A DNA stretch of 64,000 bases from Corynebacterium sp. p3-SID1145. Lineage in GTDB: Bacteria; Actinomycetota; Actinomycetes; Mycobacteriales; Mycobacteriaceae. The translations under genes and the position numbers were made by a program. The stretch covers positions 160,603-224,602 of the forward strand of contig JALXXC010000003.1 of the NCBI GenBank assembly GCA_025144245.1. The letters are read 5' to 3'. The notes under the pieces are model-generated. The model ran no database searches, was not told the DNA's origin, and saw only the letters and a list, made by a program, of their open reading frames with translations. Of this stretch, positions 8,290 through 16,535 are shown piece by piece. Numbering within the stretch: the first letter of the stretch is position 1; every line of letters begins with the position of its first letter.

Positions 8290-9356
8290 TGGCCGCAACC
8301 GGCACCCGGATCGAATTCCGGGACGTGAACAAAGTGTTCCGGTCCGGACGGAAAGGCGCCAACGTCGTAGCGTTGGACAACGTCAACCTCACCGTCGAAC
8401 CGGGCGAAATCCTGGGCGTGATCGGGTATTCGGGTGCCGGCAAGTCCACGCTCGTCCGCATGATCAACGGGCTGGACACCCCCACCACCGGTGACATCCT
8501 GCTCGATGACACGAACATCGTCGGCATGCCAGCCAAGCAGCTGCGCGACGCACGCCGCAATATCGGCATGATCTTCCAGCAGTTCAACCTGTTCTCGTCG
8601 CTGACCGCGGCGGGCAACGTGGAATACCCGCTGAAGATGACCAGCATGAGCGCCGCCGAGCGCAAGGCCCGCGTTACCGAGCTGCTCGACTTCGTGGGCC
8701 TCGGTGAGCGTGGCAAGAACTACCCGGAGCAGCTCTCCGGCGGACAGAAGCAGAGGGTGGGCATCGCCCGCGCGCTCGCCACGAGCCCCTCTCTCCTGCT
8801 TGCCGACGAAGCCACCTCCGCCCTCGACCCCGAGACCACCCAGGAAGTCCTGGCCCTGCTCAAGGAGGTCAACGAACGCACCGGCATCACCATCGTGGTG
8901 ATCACTCACGAGATGGACGTGATTCGCTCGATCGCCGACACGGTGGCAGTGATGGAAAACGGCCGCGTCGTCGAGCACGGCACGGTCTACGAGGTCTTCT
9001 CCAACCCGCAGACGGATGTGGCCAAGCGCTTCGTGTCCACCAGCCTGCGCAATACCCCGTCCGAAGCTGAGGAGCGCGAGCTCCTGCACAAGGAGGGCCG
9101 CCTGTTCACGGTTGATCTCACCGCTGACTCCGGGTTCTTCTCCGCGGCGGCCAAGCTGCAGGAGCGCGGCGTGGGCCTCGACGTGGTGCACGGGTCCGTG
9201 ACCACGCTGCAGGACCACTCCTTCGGCAAGATGACTGTCCGGCTGACCGGCGACCAGGACGCCATCGACGAGTTCTACTCTGCCCTGCGCCACACCACCA
9301 CGATCAACGAGATCACAGCGGAATCCGCCGCTGCAACAACCGGGGAGGCTAACTAA
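8289..9356 (+). CDS. metN: Methionine ABC transporter ATP-binding protein MetN
   Basis: 355 residues. Walker A GYSGAGKST, signature LSGGQKQR, Walker B LLLADEATSALD and a switch histidine (VVITHEMD) form a complete ABC ATPase in residues 1-245. The remaining 100 residues are the C-terminal NIL/ACT-like domain of MetN, which in characterised homologues binds methionine and inhibits import when the cell is replete. Start and stop both overlap neighbours by one base (TAATG), so the three subunits are coupled. Confidence 0.94.
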   Translation: MAATGTRIEFRDVNKVFRSGRKGANVVALDNVNLTVEPGEILGVIGYSGAGKSTLVRMINGLDTPTTGDILLDDTNIVGMPAKQLRDARRNIGMIFQQFNLFSSLTAAGNVEYPLKMTSMSAAERKARVTELLDFVGLGERGKNYPEQLSGGQKQRVGIARALATSPSLLLADEATSALDPETTQEVLALLKEVNERTGITIVVITHEMDVIRSIADTVAVMENGRVVEHGTVYEVFSNPQTDVAKRFVSTSLRNTPSEAEERELLHKEGRLFTVDLTADSGFFSAAAKLQERGVGLDVVHGSVTTLQDHSFGKMTVRLTGDQDAIDEFYSALRHTTTINEITAESAAATTGEAN

Positions 9357-10051
9357 TGAACGCGACGAATGAACTGATTCTCGCCGCCGGCGGATTCGAC
9401 TGGGACCGCCTCGGCCCCACCTACTTCGATGCGATCGCCGACACGTTGTTCATGGTGGTCATCACCATGATCGTGGGCGGTTTCTTCGGCCTGATCCTCG
9501 GCTTGTTCCTGTACACGACCCGCGAGGGCAACGTGCTGCAGAACAAGTTCGTCTACTGGGTGCTCAATATCCTGGTGAACTTCTTCCGGCCGATCCCGTT
9601 CATCATCATGATCGCGATGCTCTACGCCGTGACTCTCGCGGTGGTGGGCACGACCATCGGCCGTGAGGCCGCCACCTTCGTGATGTGCGTGACCGCCACG
9701 TTCACCGTCGCCCGTATCGTGGAGCAGAACCTCGTGGCCATCGACCCGGGCGTGATCGAGGCGGCGCGCGCGATGGGCGCCGGCCCGTGGCGCATCATCC
9801 GCACCGTGATCATCCCGGAGGCGCTCGGCCCGCTGATCCTCGGCTTCACCTTCATCTTCATCGCCGTGATCGACATGTCCGCCATGGCGGGCTACATCGG
9901 CGGCGGCGGTCTGGGTGACTTCGCCATCGTCTACGGCTACCGCGCCTACCAGCCGGCCGTCACCTGGCTCGCCGTGATCACCATCGTGATCATCGTCCAG
10001 CTGGCGCAGCTTTTGGGCAACTACTTGTCGCGCAAGGTCATGCGCCGGTAA
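9356..10051 (+). CDS. metI: Methionine ABC transporter permease MetI
   Basis: 231 residues with five or six predicted helices and the permease coupling motif EAARAMGAGPWRIIRTVIIP facing the ATPase. It completes the methionine importer with MetN and MetQ. Its last 14 bases overlap the convergent sucrase/ferredoxin-like gene, and its terminator lies inside that gene. Confidence 0.93.
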   Translation: MNATNELILAAGGFDWDRLGPTYFDAIADTLFMVVITMIVGGFFGLILGLFLYTTREGNVLQNKFVYWVLNILVNFFRPIPFIIMIAMLYAVTLAVVGTTIGREAATFVMCVTATFTVARIVEQNLVAIDPGVIEAARAMGAGPWRIIRTVIIPEALGPLILGFTFIFIAVIDMSAMAGYIGGGGLGDFAIVYGYRAYQPAVTWLAVITIVIIVQLAQLLGNYLSRKVMRR

Positions 10052-10946
10052 CGGACTCGACCCCCCAGTACGAACCGGTCTTCGGTTCATCGCCGCAGGA
10101 GGAAATCACTCCTGCGGCTTCTTTCTTGCGCAGGGAGGCGGTGAAGGTGCGGGCGGTGGCGGCGTCGATAAGCGAAATGCTCGCGGTCTCCTCCCCCACC
10201 TCTGCGTGATCGACGGTGAGTTGCCCGTAGGCGACATCCTCGCCTTCACGCTGGAGATGCGCGGCAACGGCGATCTCGGCGGCTTGTTCAGGCGGCGTGA
10301 GCGTGCCGCGGCCGCGGTTGCCGGGCACGAAGTATTGGGCGCGCATGGCGGCGGCGAGCATCGCCTCGGTAGCCTCGAGATTCATGCGGCCAAAGCTGTA
10401 GCCCCACGGCATGAGCAGTAGCGCGGGCGCGAAACGGTGCCCCTTGACGTGGGAGGTCTCCCACACGACGTCGCCCGTCTTCTTGAACGGGTAGCGCCGT
10501 TCCAGCTCGTTGACTAGAGGGCGGCCCTTCACCGCGCAGCAACGGTCGCGCTTCGCGTGCGTGCACACGAGCAGCAGCGGCGCGAGGCGGGTCTGCCCGC
10601 CGTTGCGCCCCGGCCCCGAAAGGTCGAGGTCGAGGATCGCCTCCGGCCCGTCGACGTGGAGGACCTCCGTGACCCCGATATCGGAGAAAACGATGTAGAG
10701 GTGGTGGTCGTCGATCTCGCGGCCCTCGCGGGTGGGGTGGCGGATGAGCTGCAGCGATGCGCCCGTTTCCTTCATATGCGCCTTCAGCTTCGCAGTCAGC
10801 TCCGCGCCGAAGGTGTCGCCGTCGAGAATGTCGTGGCTCCACGGCCCCGGGTACTCGAACAGCACGTACACGCCCGCTTGTTTCGCGGTGCCGGGCAGAG
10901 GCTCGACTTCCACATCAGAGCACATTGGACGGCGGTCGACAGACAT
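10038..10946 (-). CDS. Sucrase/ferredoxin-like family protein (thioredoxin-like fold)
   Basis: 302 residues of the Suc_Fer-like family. Signatures are LLVCTHAKRDRCCAVKGRPL in the middle and a following HVKGHRFAPALLLMPWGYS segment; the Cys pairs are consistent with a thioredoxin-like [2Fe-2S] ferredoxin fold. A DtxR-type operator sits 6 bases before the ATG, so expression should rise when iron is scarce, which fits a reductase or ferredoxin used in iron acquisition. No substrate is known. The 3' end carries the terminator of the opposing met operon. Confidence 0.75.
   Translation of the reverse strand: MSVDRRPMCSDVEVEPLPGTAKQAGVYVLFEYPGPWSHDILDGDTFGAELTAKLKAHMKETGASLQLIRHPTREGREIDDHHLYIVFSDIGVTEVLHVDGPEAILDLDLSGPGRNGGQTRLAPLLLVCTHAKRDRCCAVKGRPLVNELERRYPFKKTGDVVWETSHVKGHRFAPALLLMPWGYSFGRMNLEATEAMLAAAMRAQYFVPGNRGRGTLTPPEQAAEIAVAAHLQREGEDVAYGQLTVDHAEVGEETASISLIDAATARTFTASLRKKEAAGVISSCGDEPKTGSYWGVESVTGA
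10092..10127 (+). terminator. metQNI terminator
   Basis: Perfect 9-bp stem GCCGCAGGA/TCCTGCGGC with a 9-base loop, followed by TTCTTTCTT. It lies wholly inside the 3' coding end of the convergent sucrase/ferredoxin-like gene. Confidence 0.8.
10163..10173 (+). repeat. CGTCGATAAGC iterated 11-mer, copy 3
   Basis: Exact copy in the sucrase/ferredoxin-like gene, read on the minus strand as Leu-Ile-Asp with a CTT codon. Confidence 0.9.
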
Positions 10947-10951
10947 GTTTC

Positions 10952-10970
10952 TAAGGGTAGCCTATCTTGC
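10952..10970 (-). promoter_or_regulatory. DtxR (iron) box
   Basis: TAAGGGTAGCCTATCTTGC matches the DtxR consensus TWAGGTTAGSCTAACCTWA at 14 of 19 positions, including the central TAGCCTA. It is 6 bases upstream of the sucrase/ferredoxin-like start codon. Confidence 0.65.
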
Positions 10971-11090
10971 GAAACGGCCCCAAAGAGCGCTTATCGATGC
11001 CGCCCTCCCCGCCCCGCCGCATTCCGGTCACCGTTCAGTCTCAATTTCACGGTCAACGTGAATTAATTTCCCCCTCCGCCACAGACTGGA

Positions 11091-11103
11091 TAACCTATGT
11101 GCC
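11091..11103 (+). promoter_or_regulatory. -10 element of AMIN-like gene (leaderless)
   Basis: TAACCT (11091-11096) followed by exactly 7 bases and the GTG at 11104, the leaderless spacing seen repeatedly in this window. Confidence 0.55.
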
Positions 11104-11847
11104 GTGCCCACGTTGAACGTCTCCCCGAACCACCGCGCGTCCAGCGCGTCCGCCGGTATGCGCGCCGCCGCGGCCGCCACCGTGGCGGCGCTCGCTTCGG
11201 CGACCCTTTCCGGGTGCGGGGCAGCAGATGTCGGAACGGGCGGACGCAGCGAAATCGCAGGCAACAGCGTCGCCGGCGAGACGTCGACGGAGCAGCTCCA
11301 GGAGGGCAAGACGCTCAACCAGTCCGGACTGCTCGGCGGCAGCGGCAACACGTCCGACGCTTCGGGCAACCCCGGCGACGAAAGCTCCTTGCCGGTCAAC
11401 CGGAAGGAGCAACTGGCCAACGCCGACGCCTCCCCGAAAACGACCCGCCCGGCCGCACCCGCCCGTCTCGCGGTGACCGGCCTGCAAACGAGCAGCCACG
11501 AAGGCTTCGACCGCGTCGTGGTGGACCTAGACGGCGACGGTGAACCCGGCTGGTTCGCCGACTACGTCCCCTCCCCCACCCAGCAGACGATCGGCACGCC
11601 GCTAGAGGTCAAGGGGTCTGCATTCCTCAACGTCTATGTCGACGGCACCGTCTACCCGCAGGACATCGGCCGCAGCGATGTCGATGCCAACCACGCGGAG
11701 GGCGCAGGCTCCATCGTCGAGGTGGTCAACGCCGGCACCTCCGGCGGCCGCAGCCAGATCGTGATCGGGCTGAAATCTAACGCACCGTATTTCGTGCGGG
11801 CGGTCAAGAACCCGACCCGCCTGGTCATCGACATCGTGCGCCCCTAG
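11104..11847 (+). CDS. AMIN-like domain lipoprotein
   Basis: 247 residues. The N-terminus has a signal segment rich in Ala and a lipobox LSGC (Cys38). A disordered linker follows to about residue 115, then a C-terminal AMIN-like domain (HEGFDRVVVDLDG, then PTRLVIDIVRP at the end), the kind found in cell-wall-bound actinobacterial proteins. The fold suggests peptidoglycan or envelope binding, but the specific role is unknown. It starts at a GTG 7 bases after a TAACCT -10, so the mRNA is probably leaderless. It converges on imuB with only 7 bases between stops. Confidence 0.7.
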   Translation: MPTLNVSPNHRASSASAGMRAAAAATVAALASATLSGCGAADVGTGGRSEIAGNSVAGETSTEQLQEGKTLNQSGLLGGSGNTSDASGNPGDESSLPVNRKEQLANADASPKTTRPAAPARLAVTGLQTSSHEGFDRVVVDLDGDGEPGWFADYVPSPTQQTIGTPLEVKGSAFLNVYVDGTVYPQDIGRSDVDANHAEGAGSIVEVVNAGTSGGRSQIVIGLKSNAPYFVRAVKNPTRLVIDIVRP

Positions 11848-11856
11848 GCGCTTTTT
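11838..11856 (+). terminator. Short terminator after AMIN-like gene
   Basis: GCGCC-CCTA-GGCGC followed by TTTTT; the TAG stop codon is part of the loop. Confidence 0.55.
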
Positions 11857-13432
11857 AGCTGTACATCGCCTCCACCCTCCACTTCTGCTTCGACCACAGC
11901 AGTAGCCACGCCAGGGGCGCCCCGCCGTCTTCCCGCTGCCCGACCACCTGTAGGCGCGCGACTTTCTGCGGGTGCTCGCTCCACCAGCCCTCATCCACCG
12001 GCCACGGCCCCGCCCACCCTGTGACCAGGTAGTGCTTCCCGCCCCAGCTCAACGCGTACGGAGTGGTGCTGAGCAGCGCTTCGGCGGTGACGCCGACGGG
12101 AAGCGCGGCTTCGTCGATCATGGTGATCCTCGATGCCGGGTGGTCCACACCGCCGCCGATCCGCGCCGGCAATGGCGGCGGAACCGCTCCCGGCCACGAA
12201 GCGGCAGCCGGGTCTTTCCCATCGGCGGATTCGGGGTCCCGCTCCCCGAACGGAATCAACGCGATGCGCTCAGCCACGCCGCGGCCACCGACGAATCGGG
12301 GCTGCAGCACCGCGTCGATCCCCAGTGCCGACTGCACGCGCTCCGCCACCCGGCGGCGGGCCTGCCCCGTCCCGCCGCCGGAACCCGTCCCGCCACCCCA
12401 TAAATGTCCCACCGGGTCAGGCTGGGCGAGCTCTAGCGGTTCCAGCACCAGCGAGGTGATCGTGCCGGCCCCTCCACTAGTCAGCCATCCGTCCAGCTGC
12501 CAGCGCACACGGTCGGCGGTGGCCTCCTCAGTCAGCGCCTCCCGGGTGCGCCAGATGCGTTCGACCACGGTGCCGTCGGCCAGCTCCGCTTTGACCTTGA
12601 GACGCAAACAGTTCTGCCCTGCCTCAGCCAAACGCCCATGCAGGCTCGCGGCCAGAGCACGGGCGGCGAAGGCGGCCGCGTCCACCCTGTCGATCGGGTC
12701 CTCCGGGGTAATGGCCACGCTCAGATCCGCCGCGGGCAGTTCCGGTGCGACGCGGCGGTCCGGGGCGGCACTGGCGATCCGGTGGCAGGCCATACCGGCG
12801 CGGCCGAAGCGGGTGGACACCGCCGTCGACGGCAGCGCGGCGAGCTCCCCCAGCGTGGTCACGCCCAACTGGCCCAGTGCCTTGACCGTCTCCACATCCG
12901 CGCCCAGACTGGTCTCCGCCACCAGCGCTTTCAGCGGTTGCCGGGCGAGAAATTCGGCTGACCCGCCCGGAGGGACCACGGCGGACGCACGCGCGGCGAT
13001 GAGCGCTGTGGCTATCTCGTCGGCCACACCAGCGAAGGAATCGATGCCGCGGCGCGCCGCGGCATCGATAAGCATCTCCACCGCCTTCCCCTCACCACCG
13101 TGGAACGCGCCCGCAGCCGCGACATCCACGACGACGAGTCCGGGGCGCAGCACCTCCACCGACGCCGCGACATCGTCGAAGCCCGCAGCCAACGCAGTGA
13201 ACATGCGCCCATCGCGGTCCGGGTTGTCGTCGATGACCGTCAGCTCTGGACACACCGACTGCGCGTGGCGCACCTTCATCCCCCGGCGCACGCCCAGCGC
13301 GCGGGCACGGTGCGAGACAACCTTGATCCGGTGCTGTACACCAATGGCCAGCGGCTCCTCCAGCCTGTCATCCGCATCCAGCCGCGCGGCCTGCACCGGC
13401 CAGTCCGGAAACCACACCGCTGCGACGCGCAC
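11855..13432 (-). CDS. imuB: ImuB, Y-family-like mutasome adaptor
   Basis: 525 residues. The N-terminus MRVAAVWFPDWPVQAARL and the RRGMKVRHAQSVCPEL segment are characteristic of ImuB, a Y-family polymerase relative that has lost the catalytic acidic triad and instead bridges DnaE2 to the sliding clamp. An HhH-like stretch (LGQLGVTTLGELAALP) lies in the middle and the protein ends W-RVEAMYS as in other ImuB proteins. It follows imuA' directly (adjacent bases), and dnaE2 lies 4.6 kb away on the same strand, so the mutasome is encoded at two nearby sites. LexA control is expected through the imuA' promoter. A one-mismatch copy of the iterated motif lies at 13063-13073. Confidence 0.9.
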   Translation of the reverse strand: MRVAAVWFPDWPVQAARLDADDRLEEPLAIGVQHRIKVVSHRARALGVRRGMKVRHAQSVCPELTVIDDNPDRDGRMFTALAAGFDDVAASVEVLRPGLVVVDVAAAGAFHGGEGKAVEMLIDAAARRGIDSFAGVADEIATALIAARASAVVPPGGSAEFLARQPLKALVAETSLGADVETVKALGQLGVTTLGELAALPSTAVSTRFGRAGMACHRIASAAPDRRVAPELPAADLSVAITPEDPIDRVDAAAFAARALAASLHGRLAEAGQNCLRLKVKAELADGTVVERIWRTREALTEEATADRVRWQLDGWLTSGGAGTITSLVLEPLELAQPDPVGHLWGGGTGSGGGTGQARRRVAERVQSALGIDAVLQPRFVGGRGVAERIALIPFGERDPESADGKDPAAASWPGAVPPPLPARIGGGVDHPASRITMIDEAALPVGVTAEALLSTTPYALSWGGKHYLVTGWAGPWPVDEGWWSEHPQKVARLQVVGQREDGGAPLAWLLLWSKQKWRVEAMYS

Positions 13433-14191
13433 CTACCGCACCACCTTCAGTGCCGGATGCCCTGCGGCGGCGCCACTGCTTATCGACGATTCCTCCACCT
13501 GCCCCACCGTCACCGTGGCCGAGGCCGGATGGGCGCTCTTCGACTGCGCGCGCACGCGGATATCCACGCCCGTGATACGGCCGGTGCCGCGCCCGATCCC
13601 GCGGAAAGACTGGATCTCCCCCGTGACAGTGAGCGCCGGCGACGGGACAGCCGCACCGACGAGCATGAGAGCGGCCCGGCCCGTGCGCAGCTTGCCCAGC
13701 AACGGGCGGCACCGCACCGGCGACAAGGCGAGCTGCGCCGGCGAACGGTACACCACCAGATCAAGCCCCTCCGCCAACACACCGGTGATCCCCAACGGAT
13801 CCACGCCCGGGTCCGGCACCGCGATGACACGGCCCAGCTGTTTCCGGTCGATCCCCGCATACGACAACTCCGGCCACCCCACCACACCGGCATAGCCGCC
13901 GCTGCCCACGACCTGGCCGATGAGCTCCACGACCAGCGCTGGAGTGTCGCTAACATGGGTGACCGCCCGGCGCGGCACACCGCCGTTCGGCAGCACGAGC
14001 GAAAGGGCGCCGCCCACAGCGAGTGTCTCTGTATCCTCGACAACCCGCTCCGGGACCTCCCCGCCGATGGCGGCCATACGGGCGCGCAGCTCGGCGATCT
14101 GGTCGGCGCGCGACGGCTGAGCTGGCGGTTCATGCGCAACCGCCAGGTTCGTCGCCGCCACCGATGCGGATCGAATGGGTGTTCTAGTCAC
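13433..14191 (-). CDS. imuA': ImuA', mutasome RecA-like component
   Basis: About 252 residues from the GTG at 14191 (VTRTPIRSAS); the open frame extends further upstream but through the promoter and without family-like sequence. The body has a degenerate RecA-like core: LSLVLPNGGVPRRAV in place of a Walker A loop, then VVELIGQVVGSGGYAGVVG and ITGVDIRVRAQ. This is the actinobacterial ImuA' type, which lacks ATP-binding residues and works with ImuB and DnaE2 in induced mutagenesis. A LexA-like box lies 46 bases upstream. It carries a copy of the iterated motif. Confidence 0.8.
   Translation of the reverse strand: MTRTPIRSASVAATNLAVAHEPPAQPSRADQIAELRARMAAIGGEVPERVVEDTETLAVGGALSLVLPNGGVPRRAVTHVSDTPALVVELIGQVVGSGGYAGVVGWPELSYAGIDRKQLGRVIAVPDPGVDPLGITGVLAEGLDLVVYRSPAQLALSPVRCRPLLGKLRTGRAALMLVGAAVPSPALTVTGEIQSFRGIGRGTGRITGVDIRVRAQSKSAHPASATVTVGQVEESSISSGAAAGHPALKVVR
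13478..13488 (-). repeat. CGTCGATAAGC iterated 11-mer, copy 4
   Basis: Exact copy near the 3' end of imuA', read in the coding direction as Ser-Ile-Ser with the rare ATA codon. Confidence 0.9.
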
Positions 14192-14236
14192 GCAAGATAG
14201 TATGCACTCCGAGGCCGACACAGGCAACGCCCCTAG

Positions 14237-14252
14237 TCGAATACACTTTCTA
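14237..14252 (-). promoter_or_regulatory. Candidate LexA box of imuA'-imuB
   Basis: On the coding strand TAGAAAGTGTATTCGA matches the TCGAAC-N4-GTTCGA palindrome at most conserved positions, with an intact right half TTCGA. It is 46-61 bases upstream of the chosen imuA' start. Confidence 0.5.
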
Positions 14253-14314
14253 AACAAAATGGAGTGCCCACACACGTGCCCGTACGGTGTGTCCGCGCAG
14301 GGAAGCCGAACAGT

Positions 14315-14327
14315 TAAGCTTCCTGCC
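14315..14327 (+). promoter_or_regulatory. -10 element (leaderless) of 14328 gene
   Basis: TAAGCT (14315-14320) and 7 bases before the ATG at 14328; this decides the start of the following gene. Confidence 0.5.
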
Positions 14328-14744
14328 ATGATGCCGATCAGTGCCACAGAGGTCCGCAACCGAGTCACCCCGATCCCCACCCCGAACGTCGTTCGGGTCC
14401 TAGGGTCGCTCGGCACCGGTGGCTCCATCGGCGTCATGGCATCGAACGCTCCGCTCGGCGTGAAGGCGGTCGCGGCGGTCCTCTGCGTTGTTACTGCGGT
14501 CGCCGTGACCCTGCTGCACCCCTACCGCAAGGACATGCGGGCTTTTGCGGTGGAGAAGAACGTGAGCACGGTGCCGTCGATAAGCATGCTCGTGCCGCTC
14601 ATGCTGTGGTGGCTCGCGCTCATGCTCGCACCGCTCGCGCACTGGCCCGCAGTGGGCGCATGGGCCGCGGGAGTCCTGGCAACCGCAGCGGCCTGGGTGC
14701 TGTACCCGCATGTGGACGGTTCCCGCCGGCTCGCCTACGCGTAG
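14328..14744 (+). CDS. Four-helix membrane protein of unknown function
   Basis: 138 residues from the first of two ATGs at 14328; a longer open frame from 14175 crosses the imuA' promoter and is less likely. After a short soluble N-terminus (ISATEVRNRVTPIPTPNVVR) there are four predicted helices in two hairpins separated by a charged segment HPYRKDMRAFAVEKNV. No family is recognised. It lies between the mutasome genes and the PspC paralogues and has its own leaderless promoter. Confidence 0.65.
   Translation: MMPISATEVRNRVTPIPTPNVVRVLGSLGTGGSIGVMASNAPLGVKAVAAVLCVVTAVAVTLLHPYRKDMRAFAVEKNVSTVPSISMLVPLMLWWLALMLAPLAHWPAVGAWAAGVLATAAAWVLYPHVDGSRRLAYA
14575..14585 (+). repeat. CGTCGATAAGC iterated 11-mer, copy 5
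   Basis: Exact copy inside the 14328 gene, read as Ser-Ile-Ser with the rare ATA codon. Confidence 0.9.
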
Positions 14745-14849
14745 TTCCACTTCCGCACGGAGGGCCCACCGCCGCCTGCCCCCGGCCGTCCAAACAGGAT
14801 GAGCTGCCGCTCCTCCCCCATGAACGCAGCGAAGTTTCCCGCGAGAATG

Positions 14850-14862
14850 CATACTTGAAAAT
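14850..14862 (+). promoter_or_regulatory. -10 element of first PspC gene (leaderless)
   Basis: CATACT (14850-14855) plus 7 bases before the ATG at 14863. The sequence ATACTTGA here is repeated in front of the second PspC gene at about 15541. Confidence 0.55.
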
Positions 14863-15498
14863 ATGACCAACACCACAAGTCCTCTTCAGACCATGTGGGA
14901 CACTCGGGCCCCAAGAATCCCCAACGAGAACGGTGGAAATGCTCTCCTCGCGGGCGTGTGCGAAGGCATCGGCGCGCGTTACCGCGTCGACCCCACCGTC
15001 GTGCGTATCGCGTTCGTCGTCCTGGCGTTGCTCGTCGGCGGCGGCATTTTCCTCTACCTGTTGTGCTGGTTCACTATGCCGCGCATCAGCACCGGCTCCA
15101 GCCCGATGAACGCCGCTTTCACTCCCGCCAACCGCCTGAGCGAAGAAGCCGCCAAGGAAAAGAGCACCGGCTGGCTCCTGCTCCTCGGCATGATCATTTT
15201 CTTCCCCTCCATCACGGTCGGCACACGGTCCGGCATCGCCTTCGCATCGCTCACCGGCCTCATCTTGGGGTTCGTGGCCTGGTGGATCCTGCACAACCGC
15301 ACGCCGGTGCCACCCGAAGGGCTCAACATCCCTCCGGCCGCGTCTGGGCCGCATCCGCCGCAGCCCCCTGTCGGTGGGCCACAGCCGCAGCCCCCGATGG
15401 GCGACGGTCAGGTTCAAGCGCCGCAGCCGCAGCCAATGAACGACAACGTCCAGCAGAACAGCCCCTACGATCCGCGGAACAACCCCTACGCGCAATAG
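14863..15498 (+). CDS. PspC-domain membrane protein (paralogue 1)
   Basis: 211 residues. Residues 1-80 form a PspC domain: a soluble lead (MWDTRAPRIPNENGG), the AGVCEGIGARYRVDPTVVRI amphipathic segment and a long helix. Two more helices follow (about 105-150) and a Pro/Gln-rich tail from residue 165. PspC proteins sense or respond to envelope stress. The next gene is a paralogue with matching N-terminus (MWATRPPRI) and promoter, so the pair arose by tandem duplication. The usual companions of this family in actinobacteria, a PspC-domain sensor kinase and a response regulator, are not next to it. Confidence 0.8.
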   Translation: MTNTTSPLQTMWDTRAPRIPNENGGNALLAGVCEGIGARYRVDPTVVRIAFVVLALLVGGGIFLYLLCWFTMPRISTGSSPMNAAFTPANRLSEEAAKEKSTGWLLLLGMIIFFPSITVGTRSGIAFASLTGLILGFVAWWILHNRTPVPPEGLNIPPAASGPHPPQPPVGGPQPQPPMGDGQVQAPQPQPMNDNVQQNSPYDPRNNPYAQ

Positions 15499-15551
15499 GT
15501 TCCACTAGTGAATAGCAAGAAGAGTGTCCCCCCGGAATAAATACTTGACGC

Positions 15552-16514
15552 ATGAGCAACTCCGGCGGAACCTTCCAGGAAATGTGGGCAACACGCCCAC
15601 CACGAATCGAGATCTCTGGAGACGATGGTCAGCTCGCTGGCGTCTGCGAGGGAATCGCGCACCGCTACGGAGTGAATGCCCAGCTCGTGCGCCTCGTGTT
15701 CCTCATCGCATTCTTCATCGGGGCAAGTGGTGCATTCGTGTACATCCTGTGCTACTTCATCATGCCGAAACAAGGCAGAGCGAACGCCCCGGTCGACGTA
15801 TTCCTGCAGCCCGAGGCACAACTCCCACCCGAAGAAAAGGGAAACAGGGTGCTGGGCTGGTTACTGTCCATCACCCTACTTTTCTTCTACGTGCCCATTC
15901 TCCTGCAGTTCCCCAACCTCTACGGCCTCGCGAGCGTCTGCAGCACGCTCGCGCTCATGGGGTCTTGGTGGCTGCTGCATCAACGCCAACCCGAGCCGCC
16001 GCAACTTCGGACAACGCATAACTATCAGTCTGGCTATGCTCAGCCCGATTATTCGACGAACACGTGGTCGCCCTCGCCCGCAACATTGGAGACGCGTGAC
16101 GCGTTTCCTTTAGAACCATTTCTCTTCACCGTGCTGGGGTTGCTGGGCGTTTTCACCGTCATGGTCGGGAAGGCGGTCGTCACTGACGACTGGAGCCGTT
16201 TCGGCTTAACGGAGATGTTCATCGATGAGGCGGAAGACATCGAGCCGCTCGACAGGAACCTGGGCACCATCAAGGTCAATATGTGGGAGCTTGGGCCATT
16301 GGATGAACCTGTGGAGCTCGACGTCAACGGCACAGTGGGCTCCATCGAAGTCCTCCTGCCGAAAAGCGGCAGCCCGGTGGACGTGACCTGCACCGTGGAT
16401 GTGGGCGAGACCGACTGCCCGGCAGAACGGGTCGAGGGCGACGGTCAGCTGCTGACGCTGAAGCTCCACCAGAAAGCCGGGTCAATCCGGGTCGTGGAAC
16501 CCGCGGCTCCGTAG
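15552..16514 (+). CDS. PspC-domain protein with LiaF-like C-terminal domain (paralogue 2)
   Basis: 320 residues. An N-terminal PspC domain (AGVCEGIAHRYGVNAQLVRL) is followed by helices near 100-140 and 180-205, then a beta-rich C-terminal domain (residues 225-320: LDRNLGTIKVNMWELG, LDVNGTVGSIEVLLPKSG, KAGSIRVVEP) of the kind in LiaF/cell-wall-active antibiotic response proteins. Its two cysteines (CTVDVGETDC) could pair outside the cell. Likely an envelope-stress modulator. ATACTTGA and the ATG 6-7 bases later suggest a leaderless transcript like that of paralogue 1. It converges on guaA with about 20 bases between them. Confidence 0.75.
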   Translation: MSNSGGTFQEMWATRPPRIEISGDDGQLAGVCEGIAHRYGVNAQLVRLVFLIAFFIGASGAFVYILCYFIMPKQGRANAPVDVFLQPEAQLPPEEKGNRVLGWLLSITLLFFYVPILLQFPNLYGLASVCSTLALMGSWWLLHQRQPEPPQLRTTHNYQSGYAQPDYSTNTWSPSPATLETRDAFPLEPFLFTVLGLLGVFTVMVGKAVVTDDWSRFGLTEMFIDEAEDIEPLDRNLGTIKVNMWELGPLDEPVELDVNGTVGSIEVLLPKSGSPVDVTCTVDVGETDCPAERVEGDGQLLTLKLHQKAGSIRVVEPAAP

Positions 16515-16535
16515 CGCCCCCCGCCGGGCGGGATG

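Noticed and set aside
12063-13895. 610-residue plus-strand frame antisense to imuB and imuA'
   Set aside because: A shadow of GC-rich coding on the other strand: Ser/Arg/Pro-rich without any family pattern.
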